This document shows, piece after piece, positions 1 to 8,489 of a DNA stretch of 62,814 nt. Under the pieces are notes generated by a model. It had not been told where the DNA came from. It worked only from the letters and a program-made list of their open reading frames with translations, and did no database searches. Where the stretch lies: positions 1 through 62,814 of the forward strand of contig CACKBU010000007.1 of assembly GCA_902598485.1 (NCBI GenBank). Direction: 5' to 3'. The translations under genes were made by a program, and so were the position numbers. Position 1 is the stretch's first letter. Each line of letters starts with the position of its first letter. The DNA is from an uncultured Pelagibacteraceae bacterium (GTDB lineage Bacteria > Pseudomonadota > Alphaproteobacteria > Pelagibacterales > Pelagibacteraceae).

Positions 1-1354
1 CCATTCCAAAATCAATCATATTATTTAAAACATGAACTTGTCCCACGGGTTGATATTGGCCTCCCATAACGCCATAACTTAATGTTGCTTTGTTGTTTTT
101 ATCAATAAGCATACCAGGAATAATAGTATGTAACGGTCTTTTTAAGCCTGCTATACAGTTTGGATGTCCATTTTCTACTCTGAAATTTGTACCCCTATTA
201 TGTAAAAGTATTCCACTTTTATTTGTAGTAATACCTGATCCGAATACATAACAAACAGAATTGATTATTGATACACTATTTAAATCCTTATCTACTACTG
301 TTAAATATATTGTTTCTGGATGAGCTGGAATATTTAAGTCACCAACGTCACTGCATGAATTTAAGTTAACTTTATTAAAAATTTCCTCAATATTTTCATC
401 ACTTAAAATTTCTTCTAAATTAAAGTTAACAAAATTTGGATCGCCTAAAATAGTTTCTTTAACTTTATAAGCTTGTTTTGTAACTTCTGCCTCAAGATGG
501 AATCTTTCTGTGCTATTAAATTTATAATTTTGAATATTTAGTTTTTCTAATAATTTCATCATAATCAATACTGTAACACCAGGACCATTGGGAGGGCATT
601 GATGAATAAAATCACCCTTATAATTAGATTTGATTGTATCTGATCTTATTGTACTCTGTTTTGAAAAATCCTCAAAAGTATGTACACCACCTAATTCATT
701 TAAAGTTTCAATTATATCTTTTGCAATTTCTCCTTCATAAAATTCTTTACTCCCTTTTTTGCTAATTGCTTCAAGTGTTTCTCCTAAAGCAATATTTTTC
801 ATTAATTCATTTTCTTGATAAGTACGACCATTTTTCAAAAAAATTTTTTTTGAATTTTCATTACCATTGATTTTATTCAAACTATTTTTCCAAGCATTTG
901 ATACGACTTTTGTAACTCTATGGCCATTCTTTGCTATATCAATTGCACCTAAAAATAATCTTTCAAAATCTAGCTTACCAAATTCCTTATGAATTTTTTC
1001 CCAAGCATTAAGTGCACCAGGAATTGTGACTGAATGTGGACTAGTTAATCCAATTTTATCAATATGCTTATCCTTAAAAAAATCATAGTTTAATTTTTCA
1101 GGTGCTAAACCTGATCCATTAAAAGATACAGGATCCTTGTTATCCATTTTAACTATTGCAAAACAGTCGCCACCAATACTCGTTGCATTAGGCTCTACTA
1201 CAGATAAAACAATCGAGGCAGCAATTGAAGCATCTACTGCATTTCCACCTATTTTGAGTATTTTTAATGCTTCCTCTGTAGCTAAAGGATGTGAAGTTGC
1301 AGCCATTGCATTTGAAGAGCGTGCATCTTTATCTTTTGTTGACTGATTATTCAT
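1..1354 (-). CDS. ggt: Gamma-glutamyltransferase family protein (C-terminus cut by window edge)
   Basis: I translated this by hand from the reverse complement: an open frame runs from ATG at 1352-1354 to the window edge, about 451 residues. The N-terminal part has the family pattern (NAMAATSHPLATEEALKI, then GGNAVDASIAASIVLSVVEP and GGDCFAIV). The autocleavage and nucleophile site aligns as T-I-Y-L-T-V-V-D-K-D, so the catalytic Thr that becomes the N-terminus of the small subunit is kept, although the usual following T-H is replaced by I-Y. The family is known to hydrolyse or transfer gamma-glutamyl groups after self-cleavage. There is no signal peptide at this start, which is unusual for a periplasmic GGT, so a cytoplasmic Ntn-hydrolase acting on another amide is possible. 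It is divergent from the MFS gene, with a 29-bp gap. Confidence 0.85.
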   Translation of the reverse strand, partial: MNNQSTKDKDARSSNAMAATSHPLATEEALKILKIGGNAVDASIAASIVLSVVEPNATSIGGDCFAIVKMDNKDPVSFNGSGLAPEKLNYDFFKDKHIDKIGLTSPHSVTIPGALNAWEKIHKEFGKLDFERLFLGAIDIAKNGHRVTKVVSNAWKNSLNKINGNENSKKIFLKNGRTYQENELMKNIALGETLEAISKKGSKEFYEGEIAKDIIETLNELGGVHTFEDFSKQSTIRSDTIKSNYKGDFIHQCPPNGPGVTVLIMMKLLEKLNIQNYKFNSTERFHLEAEVTKQAYKVKETILGDPNFVNFNLEEILSDENIEEIFNKVNLNSCSDVGDLNIPAHPETIYLTVVDKDLNSVSIINSVCYVFGSGITTNKSGILLHNRGTNFRVENGHPNCIAGLKRPLHTIIPGMLIDKNNKATLSYGVMGGQYQPVGQVHVLNNMIDFGM

Positions 1355-1383
1355 AGTACAGATTAATTCTCAAAAATTTATAA

Positions 1384-2595
1384 ATGATTACTAAAGTAAA
1401 TAAAAGCATTATCATATTTTGTGTTTTCGCTTTTGGATTTTTACTATCCAATCTGGTTAGATCTATAACTGCAACTTTAACTCCCGTTCTAACCTCTGAG
1501 TTTGATCTAACTGCAGGAAATCTGGGATTATTGGCAGGGGGCTATTTTATTGGTTTTTCGATAATGCAAATTCCTGTAGGGCTTTTATTGGATAAAATTG
1601 GTCCAAAAAAGGTAATCGGTTGTTTTTTGATGATAGCATTCATTGGAACAATATCATTTGCACTCGCAAAAAGTTTTTCTGGATTATTTATATCCAGAAT
1701 ATTTATTGGTGTAGGGGTTAGTGCTTGCATGATGGGACCCCTTACTGGATATAGAGTATGGTTTGCAGAAAAATACCAACAGAGAGCAAATTCTTGGATG
1801 TTGATGGTAGCAAATATTGGATTTGTATCATCAACTTTACCCGTTCAAATACTACTTCCATATATTGGATGGAGATGGATCTTTATTTTAATAGCTATAC
1901 TCATTTTATTAAGCATAATATTAATTTTTTTGTTTATTCCTAATTGGGACCAAAAAGAAAATACCTCAATAAAATCTGAGAAAGAGTCATTAAGTCAAAT
2001 TTGGAAAAATAAATTTTTTATAAGCATGATTCCTCTGGCATTTATTAATTATGGAGGTATTCAAGCAATTCAAACTTTATGGGCTGGTCCATGGATGTTA
2101 AATATTTCAGGTTACACACCCCTTCAAAGTGCTACTGGTTTATTTTGGATAAATATCACTATGTTAATTTCATATTTTATTTGGGGGTATATTTTACCAA
2201 AAATTTCAGATTATGGCATAAATAGTATTAAATTAATTAAGCTAGGTTTACCAATCAGTTACTTTTCATTATTTTTGATAATTTATTTTGGTAATAATGC
2301 AGGAGCATTCTTATTTACCATATATATCATGACATCAATTGTTATTTCTTTAACTCAGCCAGCAATTGCGCTAAATTTTTCAAAAAATCTAGCTGGCAAA
2401 TCTCTTACTTCATTCAATGTATTTCTTTTTTCTGGAACTTTTTTTGTTCAGTGGGGTATAGGATTAATTATTGATTTATGTAATAATAAAGGATTTGATA
2501 TTTTAAGTAGTTATAGAATTTCATTTTCACTTTTTTTAATTCTATGTGTATTAAGTTATACTTTCTTTATTTATTTAAATAAAAATGAAAATTAA
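1384..2595 (+). CDS. MFS transporter
   Basis: A 403-residue, very hydrophobic protein with about 12 predicted membrane segments in two halves joined by a charged loop (around residues 185-205). The loop after TM2 carries the major facilitator signature G-L-L-L-D-K-I-G-P-K-K. Substrate cannot be read from the sequence. The start ATG is preceded by an A-rich stretch without a clear Shine-Dalgarno sequence. The next gene (alpha/beta hydrolase) begins 11 nt before this one ends, so the two are probably cotranscribed and translationally coupled. The family call is firm; the specific function is unknown. Confidence 0.85.
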   Translation: MITKVNKSIIIFCVFAFGFLLSNLVRSITATLTPVLTSEFDLTAGNLGLLAGGYFIGFSIMQIPVGLLLDKIGPKKVIGCFLMIAFIGTISFALAKSFSGLFISRIFIGVGVSACMMGPLTGYRVWFAEKYQQRANSWMLMVANIGFVSSTLPVQILLPYIGWRWIFILIAILILLSIILIFLFIPNWDQKENTSIKSEKESLSQIWKNKFFISMIPLAFINYGGIQAIQTLWAGPWMLNISGYTPLQSATGLFWINITMLISYFIWGYILPKISDYGINSIKLIKLGLPISYFSLFLIIYFGNNAGAFLFTIYIMTSIVISLTQPAIALNFSKNLAGKSLTSFNVFLFSGTFFVQWGIGLIIDLCNNKGFDILSSYRISFSLFLILCVLSYTFFIYLNKNEN

Positions 2596-3403
2596 TACAA
2601 AAATGACATTAACCAATATATTTTTATTTATATTTGTAATATATACTTTAATTTGTGTTTTTCTTTTCTTTTATCAAAGAAATTTAATGTATCATCCTGA
2701 TGAGAATAATTATTCTGGAGATAATTTAGAAGTTAACATTGAAAAAGTTAATATTAAAACAACAGATAATATTAATCTTTTAGGCTGGTTTCATAAAAAA
2801 AATTTAAAAAGTTATAAAACAATAGTTTATTTTCATGGAAATGCAGGGACACTTGAAAACAGAATCCATAAGTTAAATCATTTTAAAGACATGGATGTAA
2901 ATTTTTTAATTATTGCATGGAGAGGGTTTAGCGGCAATAAAGGAAAACCAAGTGAGGAGGGTCTTTATACAGATGGTGCTAGTGCAATAAACTGGATTAA
3001 AGAAAAAGGTCTAAAAGAAGAAGATATAATTATTTATGGAGAGTCATTAGGAACCGGCATTGCTACTGAAATTACTCAGAATAAAAATTTTGCAGGATTA
3101 ATCTTAGAAACGCCCTTCACATCAATGATTGAGGCTGCAAAAAATTTTTATCCATATATTCCAGTAGGTTTAATTTTAAAAGATAAGTATGAAAATAATG
3201 AAAAAATTAAAAATATTAATATTCCAGTATTAGTAATGCATGGTGAGGCTGACCAAATAGTTCCATTTTGGATGGGTAAAAAAATTTTTAATTTAGCAAG
3301 TGAACCTAAATATTCATATTTTACAAAATATGACGATCATATGATGGAATATGATGATAAACTTGTATTAGCTCTCAAATCGTTTATTGATAGTTTAAAT
3401 TAA
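2585..3403 (+). CDS. Membrane-anchored alpha/beta hydrolase (BEM46/ABHD13-like)
   Basis: 272 residues. A single hydrophobic segment at about residues 9-30 should anchor the protein in the inner membrane, followed by an alpha/beta hydrolase fold. The oxyanion region is Y-F-H-G-N-A-G (82-88), the nucleophile elbow G-E-S-L-G (Ser154), the acid is in G-E-A-D (Asp223) and the histidine is His252 in the Y-D-D-H segment. This layout is typical of the BEM46/YfhR-like family, whose natural substrates are mostly unknown. The start overlaps the upstream MFS gene by 11 nt; an alternative ATG lies six codons downstream. The catalytic triad looks intact, so an active esterase or peptidase-like enzyme is likely, but I cannot name a substrate. 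Confidence 0.8.
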   Translation: MKINTKMTLTNIFLFIFVIYTLICVFLFFYQRNLMYHPDENNYSGDNLEVNIEKVNIKTTDNINLLGWFHKKNLKSYKTIVYFHGNAGTLENRIHKLNHFKDMDVNFLIIAWRGFSGNKGKPSEEGLYTDGASAINWIKEKGLKEEDIIIYGESLGTGIATEITQNKNFAGLILETPFTSMIEAAKNFYPYIPVGLILKDKYENNEKIKNINIPVLVMHGEADQIVPFWMGKKIFNLASEPKYSYFTKYDDHMMEYDDKLVLALKSFIDSLN

Positions 3404-3451
3404 GCCATAATCTAAACAAAGATAATTCAAATTTTTTTTTTAAGTTAATTT

Positions 3452-4015
3452 ATGAAAAATTTTTTCTTATTTTTTATTGTTCTTTTTTCTTTAAATAATT
3501 TATCAAATGCCAAAGAAAATTTAGCATCTGTAGACAGCCTTTTTCATATTGATCAAATGAATTCACACGATGAAAATTTTGCATTATATTTTAAAACCCG
3601 TGAAAAAGCTGTATTAGCTCGAGGAGAAAATTCAAATTATATTAATGATTTTCCAAAAGATCTTTATATTTATAACTATAAAACGAAAGAGTCCTTGCCA
3701 TTGATTTCTTATGAATGGTTTCCCAAAACTGCAAAATATTATTTACAGGAATATGATTTTCCAGTTTTTCCAGATGACTTTGCATATTATCTTTTAAAAG
3801 ATAATAAAACTTTAGTGATGATTAGTGCTGTAAAAAGTTTAAGAGCTAATTTTAAATTTGATATAATTGAGAAAAAACTAGAGCTTTATCCTTTAAATGG
3901 AAAATTTGATTTTATTATTTCTTCGATAGCAAAAAATTGTGGATATTATGAATTTAAAGAACACTACAAATGTAGTTTTTATAAACCTTTAATTTCAAGT
4001 ACCTTAATTAATTAA
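3452..4015 (+). CDS. Secreted hypothetical protein
   Basis: 187 residues that I do not recognise. The N-terminus (M-K-N then a run of F and L, ending S-N-A at residues 18-20) is a good Sec signal peptide with likely cleavage after Ala20, so the mature protein should be periplasmic. The mature part is rich in Phe, Tyr and Lys and has two Cys near the C-terminus (in K-N-C-G-Y and Y-K-C-S-F), spaced so that they could form a disulfide. No catalytic motif was seen. It follows the alpha/beta hydrolase by 48 nt in the same direction. Its last 8 nt overlap the 3' end of ftsY on the other strand, sharing the palindrome TTAATTAA. Confidence 0.7.
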   Translation: MKNFFLFFIVLFSLNNLSNAKENLASVDSLFHIDQMNSHDENFALYFKTREKAVLARGENSNYINDFPKDLYIYNYKTKESLPLISYEWFPKTAKYYLQEYDFPVFPDDFAYYLLKDNKTLVMISAVKSLRANFKFDIIEKKLELYPLNGKFDFIISSIAKNCGYYEFKEHYKCSFYKPLISSTLIN

Positions 4016-4925
4016 TTTGAGTAAATGCCTCTGCGAATTTTTCGGCCTCAAAAATTTGTAAATCATCTTCTTTTTCACCTAATCCAAGTGCAATAATTGG
4101 TAGTTTATATTTTTTAGCAACAGCTAAAAGAATACCTCCTTTTGCTGTGCCATCTAATTTTGTCATAATAAGACCAGTTATCGGAATAATTTTGTTAAAT
4201 TCTTCAACTTGATTAATTACATTTTGGCCAGAAGTTGCATCCAAAACTAAAATAACATCATGTGGAGCATCAGGATCAATTTTTTTAGTAACGTTTGCAA
4301 TTTTTTTATATTCTTCCATCAAATTTTTTTTATTTTGTAGTCTTCCAGCTGTATCAATTAAAACTTGGTTAAAATTATTTTTTAATGCTTCTTCAACAGC
4401 CTTATAAGCGACTGATGCAGGATCAGAACCTTGAGACGATTTTGTAATTTGAACATCAACTTTGTTTGCCCAATTTTCTAGTTGTTCTATAGCTGCTGCT
4501 CTAAAAGTATCTGATGCAGCTAGCATTACCTTGTTTCCATTACCCTTTAATATTTTGCTTATTTTTCCAATAGTAGTTGTCTTTCCAACACCATTGACAC
4601 CTGAAATTAATGTTGCATTTAATTTTTCTTTTTTTTTGAAGAATTTAATATTTTCTAAAGGTTTCATAATTGAAATAATATAATTTTTTAAAATATTATT
4701 TATTTCGTCAGTTAAATCTTTATTGGGATCAATTTTTGTTTGAGAAATTATTTCTCTTATTTCTGAAGCCGAAACAATACCAACATCTGATTGAATTAAG
4801 TAATCTTCAATTTTGTCTAGTGTTTTGTCATCAATCTCTTTTTTTACAACTATATCTCTTAAACCTGTTGTAAAAGCTGAGGCACTTTTTTTAAAACCTG
4901 ATTTAAATTTTTCAAAAATTCCCAT
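4008..4925 (-). CDS. ftsY: Signal recognition particle receptor FtsY
   Basis: 305-residue SRP-type GTPase that docks Ffh-ribosome complexes at the inner membrane for cotranslational insertion. The NG domain is complete: Walker A G-V-N-G-V-G-K-T (109-116), D-T-F-R-A-A-A-I-E-Q-L, D-T-A-G-R, and T-K-L-D-G-T-A-K-G-G near the C-terminus. The acidic N-terminal A domain of the E. coli protein is missing. Only a short amphipathic and basic N-terminus (roughly residues 1-30) remains, which is common in small-genome bacteria. The start ATG overlaps the dapF stop by 1 nt, so dapF-ftsY is an operon. ffh, its partner, lies divergently just upstream of dapF. Confidence 0.97.
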   Translation of the reverse strand: MGIFEKFKSGFKKSASAFTTGLRDIVVKKEIDDKTLDKIEDYLIQSDVGIVSASEIREIISQTKIDPNKDLTDEINNILKNYIISIMKPLENIKFFKKKEKLNATLISGVNGVGKTTTIGKISKILKGNGNKVMLAASDTFRAAAIEQLENWANKVDVQITKSSQGSDPASVAYKAVEEALKNNFNQVLIDTAGRLQNKKNLMEEYKKIANVTKKIDPDAPHDVILVLDATSGQNVINQVEEFNKIIPITGLIMTKLDGTAKGGILLAVAKKYKLPIIALGLGEKEDDLQIFEAEKFAEAFTQIN

Positions 4926-5749
4926 TAAATTTTAAAATTTATCTCCTCAATATCTGAAACTGGTCCTTTCATATGAATACTATTGTTTTCATCAATTGAA
5001 ATTGTCAATCTACCTGTAGAAAATTCAATATCCACTTTATCATTTACCAGTCCGTTTTGTTTTGCGGCAAAAGCTGTTGCGCAAGCTGCAGTTCCACAAG
5101 CTTTGGTAAGTCCAGCTCCTCTTTCCCACACTCTAACTTTTATCAATTCTTTATTAACAACAGTTGCTAAAGTAACATTACATTTTTCTGGAAATAGTGA
5201 GTGGGTTTCAATCTTTGGTCCAATTTTTTCAATTTCAAAATTTTCGTTACTATCAACAAAAAAAACTACATGTGGGTTTCCAACATTTACAGCAGTTCCA
5301 CCAGAAAATTCGTTATTATTTTTGTCATTAATTTTAATTCCTAAATTATTCGTATTTAATTCTTTAGACAACGGAATCTCATCCCATTTTGTTTTTGCAA
5401 CACCTATTTCTGTAGAAACCATTTTTTCTCCAACAATATTTGATTTTAATTTGCCAGATAAAGTTGTTAGGACAATTTCTTTTTTGTTATTTTCTTTGCC
5501 TAATAAATCAGCAATACATCTTGTACCATTTCCGCACGCACCAGACATTCCTCCATCTGAATTATAAAATTCTAGTGAAGCATCTGAAATATCATTTTTT
5601 TTAATCAATATTAGTTGGTCACAACCAATAAATTTTCTGTCACAAATCTTTATTATTTGCTCTTTCGTCAGATTTGTAATTGTTTGTCTATTATCTATGA
5701 TGACAAAATCATTACCTAAACCGTCCATTTTAAAAGCTTTAATATCCAT
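4925..5749 (-). CDS. dapF: Diaminopimelate epimerase
   Basis: 274 residues. Interconverts LL- and meso-diaminopimelate for lysine and peptidoglycan synthesis in the cytoplasm. Both catalytic cysteines are present in their signatures: G-A-C-G-N-G-T-R-C (Cys72) and K-A-C-G-T-A-A-C (Cys218). The N-terminal M-D-G-L-G-N-D-F motif and full family length are seen. The first ATG is used; a second in-frame ATG lies seven codons in, at M-D-G-L-G. The upstream gap of 160 bp is shared with the divergent ffh leader. The stop overlaps the ftsY start. Confidence 0.97.
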   Translation of the reverse strand: MDIKAFKMDGLGNDFVIIDNRQTITNLTKEQIIKICDRKFIGCDQLILIKKNDISDASLEFYNSDGGMSGACGNGTRCIADLLGKENNKKEIVLTTLSGKLKSNIVGEKMVSTEIGVAKTKWDEIPLSKELNTNNLGIKINDKNNNEFSGGTAVNVGNPHVVFFVDSNENFEIEKIGPKIETHSLFPEKCNVTLATVVNKELIKVRVWERGAGLTKACGTAACATAFAAKQNGLVNDKVDIEFSTGRLTISIDENNSIHMKGPVSDIEEINFKI

Positions 5750-5771
5750 ATATAGATATTTAACTTATTTA

Positions 5772-5797
5772 TTGACTTTTTGAACCTCTATTATAGG
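5772..5797 (+). promoter_or_regulatory. Possible ffh promoter (weak spacing)
   Basis: A good -35 hexamer TTGACT (5772-5777) lies just upstream of the ffh leader. A -10-like TATAGG at 5792-5797 gives only a 14-bp spacer, and TATTAT at 5789 gives 11 bp, both too short. Alternatively the -35 is the poorer TTATTG at 5769-5774, which gives 17 bp to TATAGG. A start near 5803-5805 would put the whole hairpin array in the transcript. The placement is inference. Confidence 0.35.
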
Positions 5798-5803
5798 TTG
5801 TTG

Positions 5804-5909
5804 CCGTTTCCGCAAAAACATTAACTTTGCGGTGTCTTTGGAAACAAAGAGATCGACACTAGTCAGCGAGGGTTCGCCCACTAGTGCGTTACTGCTATGC
5901 GTAATAAAT
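5804..5909 (+). ncRNA. Structured 5' leader of ffh (candidate cis-regulatory RNA)
   Basis: Four local hairpins can be drawn directly: (A) CCGCAAA 5810-5816 with TTTGCGG 5826-5832; (B) TCTTTG 5835-5840 closed by a GAAA tetraloop on CAAAGA 5845-5850, optionally extended by GTGTC 5832-5836 with GACAC 5855-5859; (C) CACTAGT 5857-5863 with ACTAGTG 5880-5886, enclosing either GCGA/TCGC or GGG-TTCG-CCC; (D) TTAC 5889-5892 with GTAA 5901-5904, five bases before the ffh ATG. The long form of B and stem C compete for bases 5857-5859, a switch-like arrangement. The stretch is far more GC-rich and paired than the surrounding intergenic DNA. I recall a published SAR11 candidate RNA called the ffh motif; this is probably it. 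It lacks the conserved tetraloop-receptor core of 4.5S RNA. Confidence 0.7.
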
Positions 5910-7268
5910 ATGTTTGAAAATTTAACAAATAAATTTGAAGAAATTTTTTCTTCTCTGAAAAAGGCACCTTCGCTTGATGAAGCTCAAGTAGATGAAGGTT
6001 TAAGAGGCATTAGGCAAGCCCTACTTGAAGCAGATGTCTCTTTGGATGTTGCAAAAGATTTTATTGAAAAAGTTAAGCCAAAAGCATTAGGCCAAGAGAT
6101 AATAAGGTCTACCTCTCCTGGGGATATGGTTGTTAAAATTGTTTATGATGAGCTTGTAGACTTACTAGGTGCAACAAATAATGAGATAAACTTAAACGCA
6201 GTACCGCCTGTGCCAATGATGTTAGTTGGGTTACAAGGTTCTGGAAAAACAACAACAACAGCAAAATTAGCAAAATTTTTAGAAAATAATAAAAAGAAAA
6301 AAGTAATGATGGTCAGTCTAGATATCTACAGACCAGCTGCACAAGAACAACTTAGATCTTTAGGAGAACAAAATAATATTTTAACTTTACCTATTATAGA
6401 AGGTCAGCAACCTGCTGATATTTGTAGAAGAGCAATAAGTGCCGCTAATTTAAATGGAGCTGAAATAATCTTGTTTGATACAGCTGGTAGAACCCAAATC
6501 GATTTACAAATGATGAGTGAGATTAAGCAAATTGAAGCTGTCATTAATCCAACAGAAACTTTCTTAGTTGCAGACTCTTTAACAGGTCAAGTTGCAGCCT
6601 CAGTGGCAAAAGAATTTAAAAATACAGTTAATTTATCTGGAATTATTTTAACTAGGGCTGATGGTGATGCAAGAGGTGGTGCCGCAGTGAGTATGAAATA
6701 TGTTTCAAACGTTCCAATTAAATTTTTAGGGATAGGAGAAAAAATAGATAATCTTGAAGTATTCCATCCAGATAGAATCGCAAACAGAATACTAGGTATG
6801 GGGGATATTGTATCCCTTGTAGAAAAGGCGGCTCAAGATTTAGGAGAAGAAAATCTTAAAAAAGCAGAGGAAAATTTAAAAAAAGGTCAATTCTCTATGG
6901 AAGATTATTTATCTCAATTAAGACAAATGAAAAAAATGGGCGGCATTGAGGGAATTATGTCTTTTATGCCTGGAGTTTCTAAAATTAAATCTCAAATGGA
7001 CTCAGCGGGAATTGATGAAAGTATAATTACTAAAAATGAAGCTGTTATTTTATCAATGACAAAAAAAGAAAGAGAGAACCCAAAAATAATAGATGGTTCT
7101 AGAAAAAAAAGAATTGCTAATGGCTCTGGCACAGATCCGGCCACTATCAATAAATTGCTTAAGCAATTTAAAATGATGTCTGAAATGATGAAAAAGATGT
7201 CAAAAGGAAATCTGAAAGGTATGTCTGATAAAGGTATACCGCCAGAGCTATTTAACCAATTAAAGTAA
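5910..7268 (+). CDS. ffh: Signal recognition particle protein Ffh
   Basis: 452 residues from the ATG at 5910. GTPase that binds 4.5S RNA and signal sequences of nascent inner-membrane proteins. NG domain: Walker A G-L-Q-G-S-G-K-T (107-114), D-T-A-G-R, and T-R-A-D-G-D-A-R-G-G. The C-terminal M domain is Met-rich and has the RNA-binding stretch S-M-T-K-K-E-R and S-R-K-K-R-I-A-N-G-S-G-T. An in-frame ATG at 5832 would add 26 residues, but they are not Ffh-like and are encoded by the structured leader, so I rejected it. There is no clear Shine-Dalgarno sequence; hairpin D sits where one would be, which suggests control of translation. ffh starts a long plus-strand run with rpsP 12 nt downstream. 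Confidence 0.96.
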   Translation: MFENLTNKFEEIFSSLKKAPSLDEAQVDEGLRGIRQALLEADVSLDVAKDFIEKVKPKALGQEIIRSTSPGDMVVKIVYDELVDLLGATNNEINLNAVPPVPMMLVGLQGSGKTTTTAKLAKFLENNKKKKVMMVSLDIYRPAAQEQLRSLGEQNNILTLPIIEGQQPADICRRAISAANLNGAEIILFDTAGRTQIDLQMMSEIKQIEAVINPTETFLVADSLTGQVAASVAKEFKNTVNLSGIILTRADGDARGGAAVSMKYVSNVPIKFLGIGEKIDNLEVFHPDRIANRILGMGDIVSLVEKAAQDLGEENLKKAEENLKKGQFSMEDYLSQLRQMKKMGGIEGIMSFMPGVSKIKSQMDSAGIDESIITKNEAVILSMTKKERENPKIIDGSRKKRIANGSGTDPATINKLLKQFKMMSEMMKKMSKGNLKGMSDKGIPPELFNQLK

Positions 7269-7280
7269 AAAGGAGAAGAA

Positions 7281-7772
7281 ATGTTAAAATTAAGATTATC
7301 AAGAGGTGGAACAAAAAAACGTCCTGTTTATAAAGTTGTTGTTGCCGACAGTCGTTTTGCAAGAGATGGAAGATTTATAGAAAAAGTTGGTTTTTTTAAT
7401 CCTCTATTACCAAAAGAGAAAAAAGAAAGAGTGGGCCTAGAAGCTGAGAGAATTAAATATTGGCTTGGTCAAGGAGCTCAACCAACAACTAGAGTAGCAA
7501 GAATTTTAGGTGAGAACGAACTAATGCCTATGCCTGCAAACGGAAATAATCCAAATAAAGCAGTGCCAAAAAAAGAGAGAAATAAAAAAGAAGAGGATAA
7601 TAAAGAAGCTCCTAAAGAAGAAGCTCCAAAAGTAGAAGCAGCTCCAGCAGCAGAAGCTCCTAAAGAAGAAGCTCCAAAAGCAGAAGCAGCTCCAGCAGCA
7701 GAAGCTCCTAAAGAAGAAGCTCCAAAAGCAGAAGCTCCTAAAGAAGAAGCTCCAGCAGAGGAAAAAAAATAA
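7281..7772 (+). CDS. rpsP: 30S ribosomal protein S16 with long acidic/Ala-Pro-rich tail
   Basis: 163 residues, about twice the usual S16 length. Residues 1 to about 83 are a normal S16 core (start [10 protein letters not shown], then [10 protein letters not shown] and [10 protein letters not shown]). From about residue 100 on the protein is a low-complexity tail of Lys, Glu, Ala and Pro built from a 16-residue repeat. S16 is an assembly protein of the small subunit body. A strong Shine-Dalgarno AGGAG at 7271-7275 supports the start. Order here is rpsP-trmD-rplS; rimM, normally between rpsP and trmD, is absent. Confidence 0.96.
   Translation: MLKLRLSRGGTKKRPVYKVVVADSRFARDGRFIEKVGFFNPLLPKEKKERVGLEAERIKYWLGQGAQPTTRVARILGENELMPMPANGNNPNKAVPKKERNKKEEDNKEAPKEEAPKVEAAPAAEAPKEEAPKAEAAPAAEAPKEEAPKAEAPKEEAPAEEKK
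7605..7752 (+). repeat. 48-bp tandem repeat inside rpsP
   Basis: Two full 48-bp units (7605-7652 and 7653-7700) differ at one base, followed by a partial third unit (7701-7730) and a further shortened copy from 7731. Each unit encodes 16 residues of the form E-A-P-K-E-E-A-P-K-(V/A)-E-A-A-P-A-A. The near identity of units at the DNA level points to recent expansion by slippage or recombination. Confidence 0.9.
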
Positions 7773-7786
7773 TTTAAAGATTATTT

Positions 7787-8473
7787 ATGTGGCAAGCTCA
7801 AGTGTTTACACTTTATCCAGAGGTTTTTCCTGGTCCTTTATCTAAAGGACTTTATGGAAAAGCTTTATCAAATAATTTATGGAAACTTAAAGTTGTAAAT
7901 ATAAGAGATGCAGCTGATGATAAACACAAAACAGTAGATGACACACCTTATGGGGGTGGGTCAGGGATGTTGTTAAAAGCAGATGTTCTTGCAAAGTCTT
8001 TAGATGAAAACAAAAATGAGAGTGAGAGAATTTTATACTTATCACCAAAAGGAAAAAAATTTGATCAAAATTTAGCAAAAGAGCTAGCTAGTGAAAAATC
8101 TCTGTCTTTAATTTGTGGTCATTTTGAAGGTGTAGACGAAAGAATACTTTCAACAAGAAATATTGAGGAAATTAGTATTGGAGATTATGTTTTGTCAGGC
8201 GGGGAGTCAGCTGCATATGTAGTTATAGATAGTATTTTAAGATTACTGCCAGGTGTATTAGGAAATGAAAACTCTAAATTAGATGAAACCTTTGAAAATG
8301 GTCTTCTAGAGTATCCTCAGTATACAAAACCTCAAATTTGGGAGGAAAAAGCTGTGCCAGACGTGCTATTATCAGGTGATCATAATAAAATTAAACACTG
8401 GCGTTTATCTCAATCTGAGGCTATAACACGCGACCGAAGACCAGATTTATGGGAAAAATATAAGAAGAATTAA
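7787..8473 (+). CDS. trmD: tRNA (guanine-37-N1)-methyltransferase
   Basis: 228 residues. SPOUT-class enzyme that methylates G37 next to the anticodon using SAM, which prevents +1 frameshifting. Family motifs are present: Y-G-G-G-S-G-M (with the upstream D-D-T-P), [12 protein letters not shown] and [10 protein letters not shown], which form the trefoil-knot SAM site. C-terminal domain is complete (Y-T-K-P and L-S-G-D-H). It starts 14 nt after rpsP and is followed at once by rplS. Confidence 0.97.
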   Translation: MWQAQVFTLYPEVFPGPLSKGLYGKALSNNLWKLKVVNIRDAADDKHKTVDDTPYGGGSGMLLKADVLAKSLDENKNESERILYLSPKGKKFDQNLAKELASEKSLSLICGHFEGVDERILSTRNIEEISIGDYVLSGGESAAYVVIDSILRLLPGVLGNENSKLDETFENGLLEYPQYTKPQIWEEKAVPDVLLSGDHNKIKHWRLSQSEAITRDRRPDLWEKYKKN

Positions 8474-8489
8474 CTTGATAAATATTAAC

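Noticed and set aside
4983-5567. 194-codon open frame on the plus strand
   Set aside because: It is a mirror frame of dapF, with no start signal and no recognisable product.
5832-5909. Start of ffh at 5832, adding 26 residues
   Set aside because: The extra residues do not resemble Ffh, and the bases encode the hairpins of the leader; the normal Ffh N-terminus begins at 5910.
5804-5909. 4.5S (SRP) RNA gene in front of ffh
   Set aside because: No GGTCAGG or GGAAGGAAGCA core on either strand; the hairpins are short and sequential rather than one long rod.
7605-7752. CRISPR-like repeat array
   Set aside because: The 48-bp repeats have no spacers and are in frame inside rpsP.
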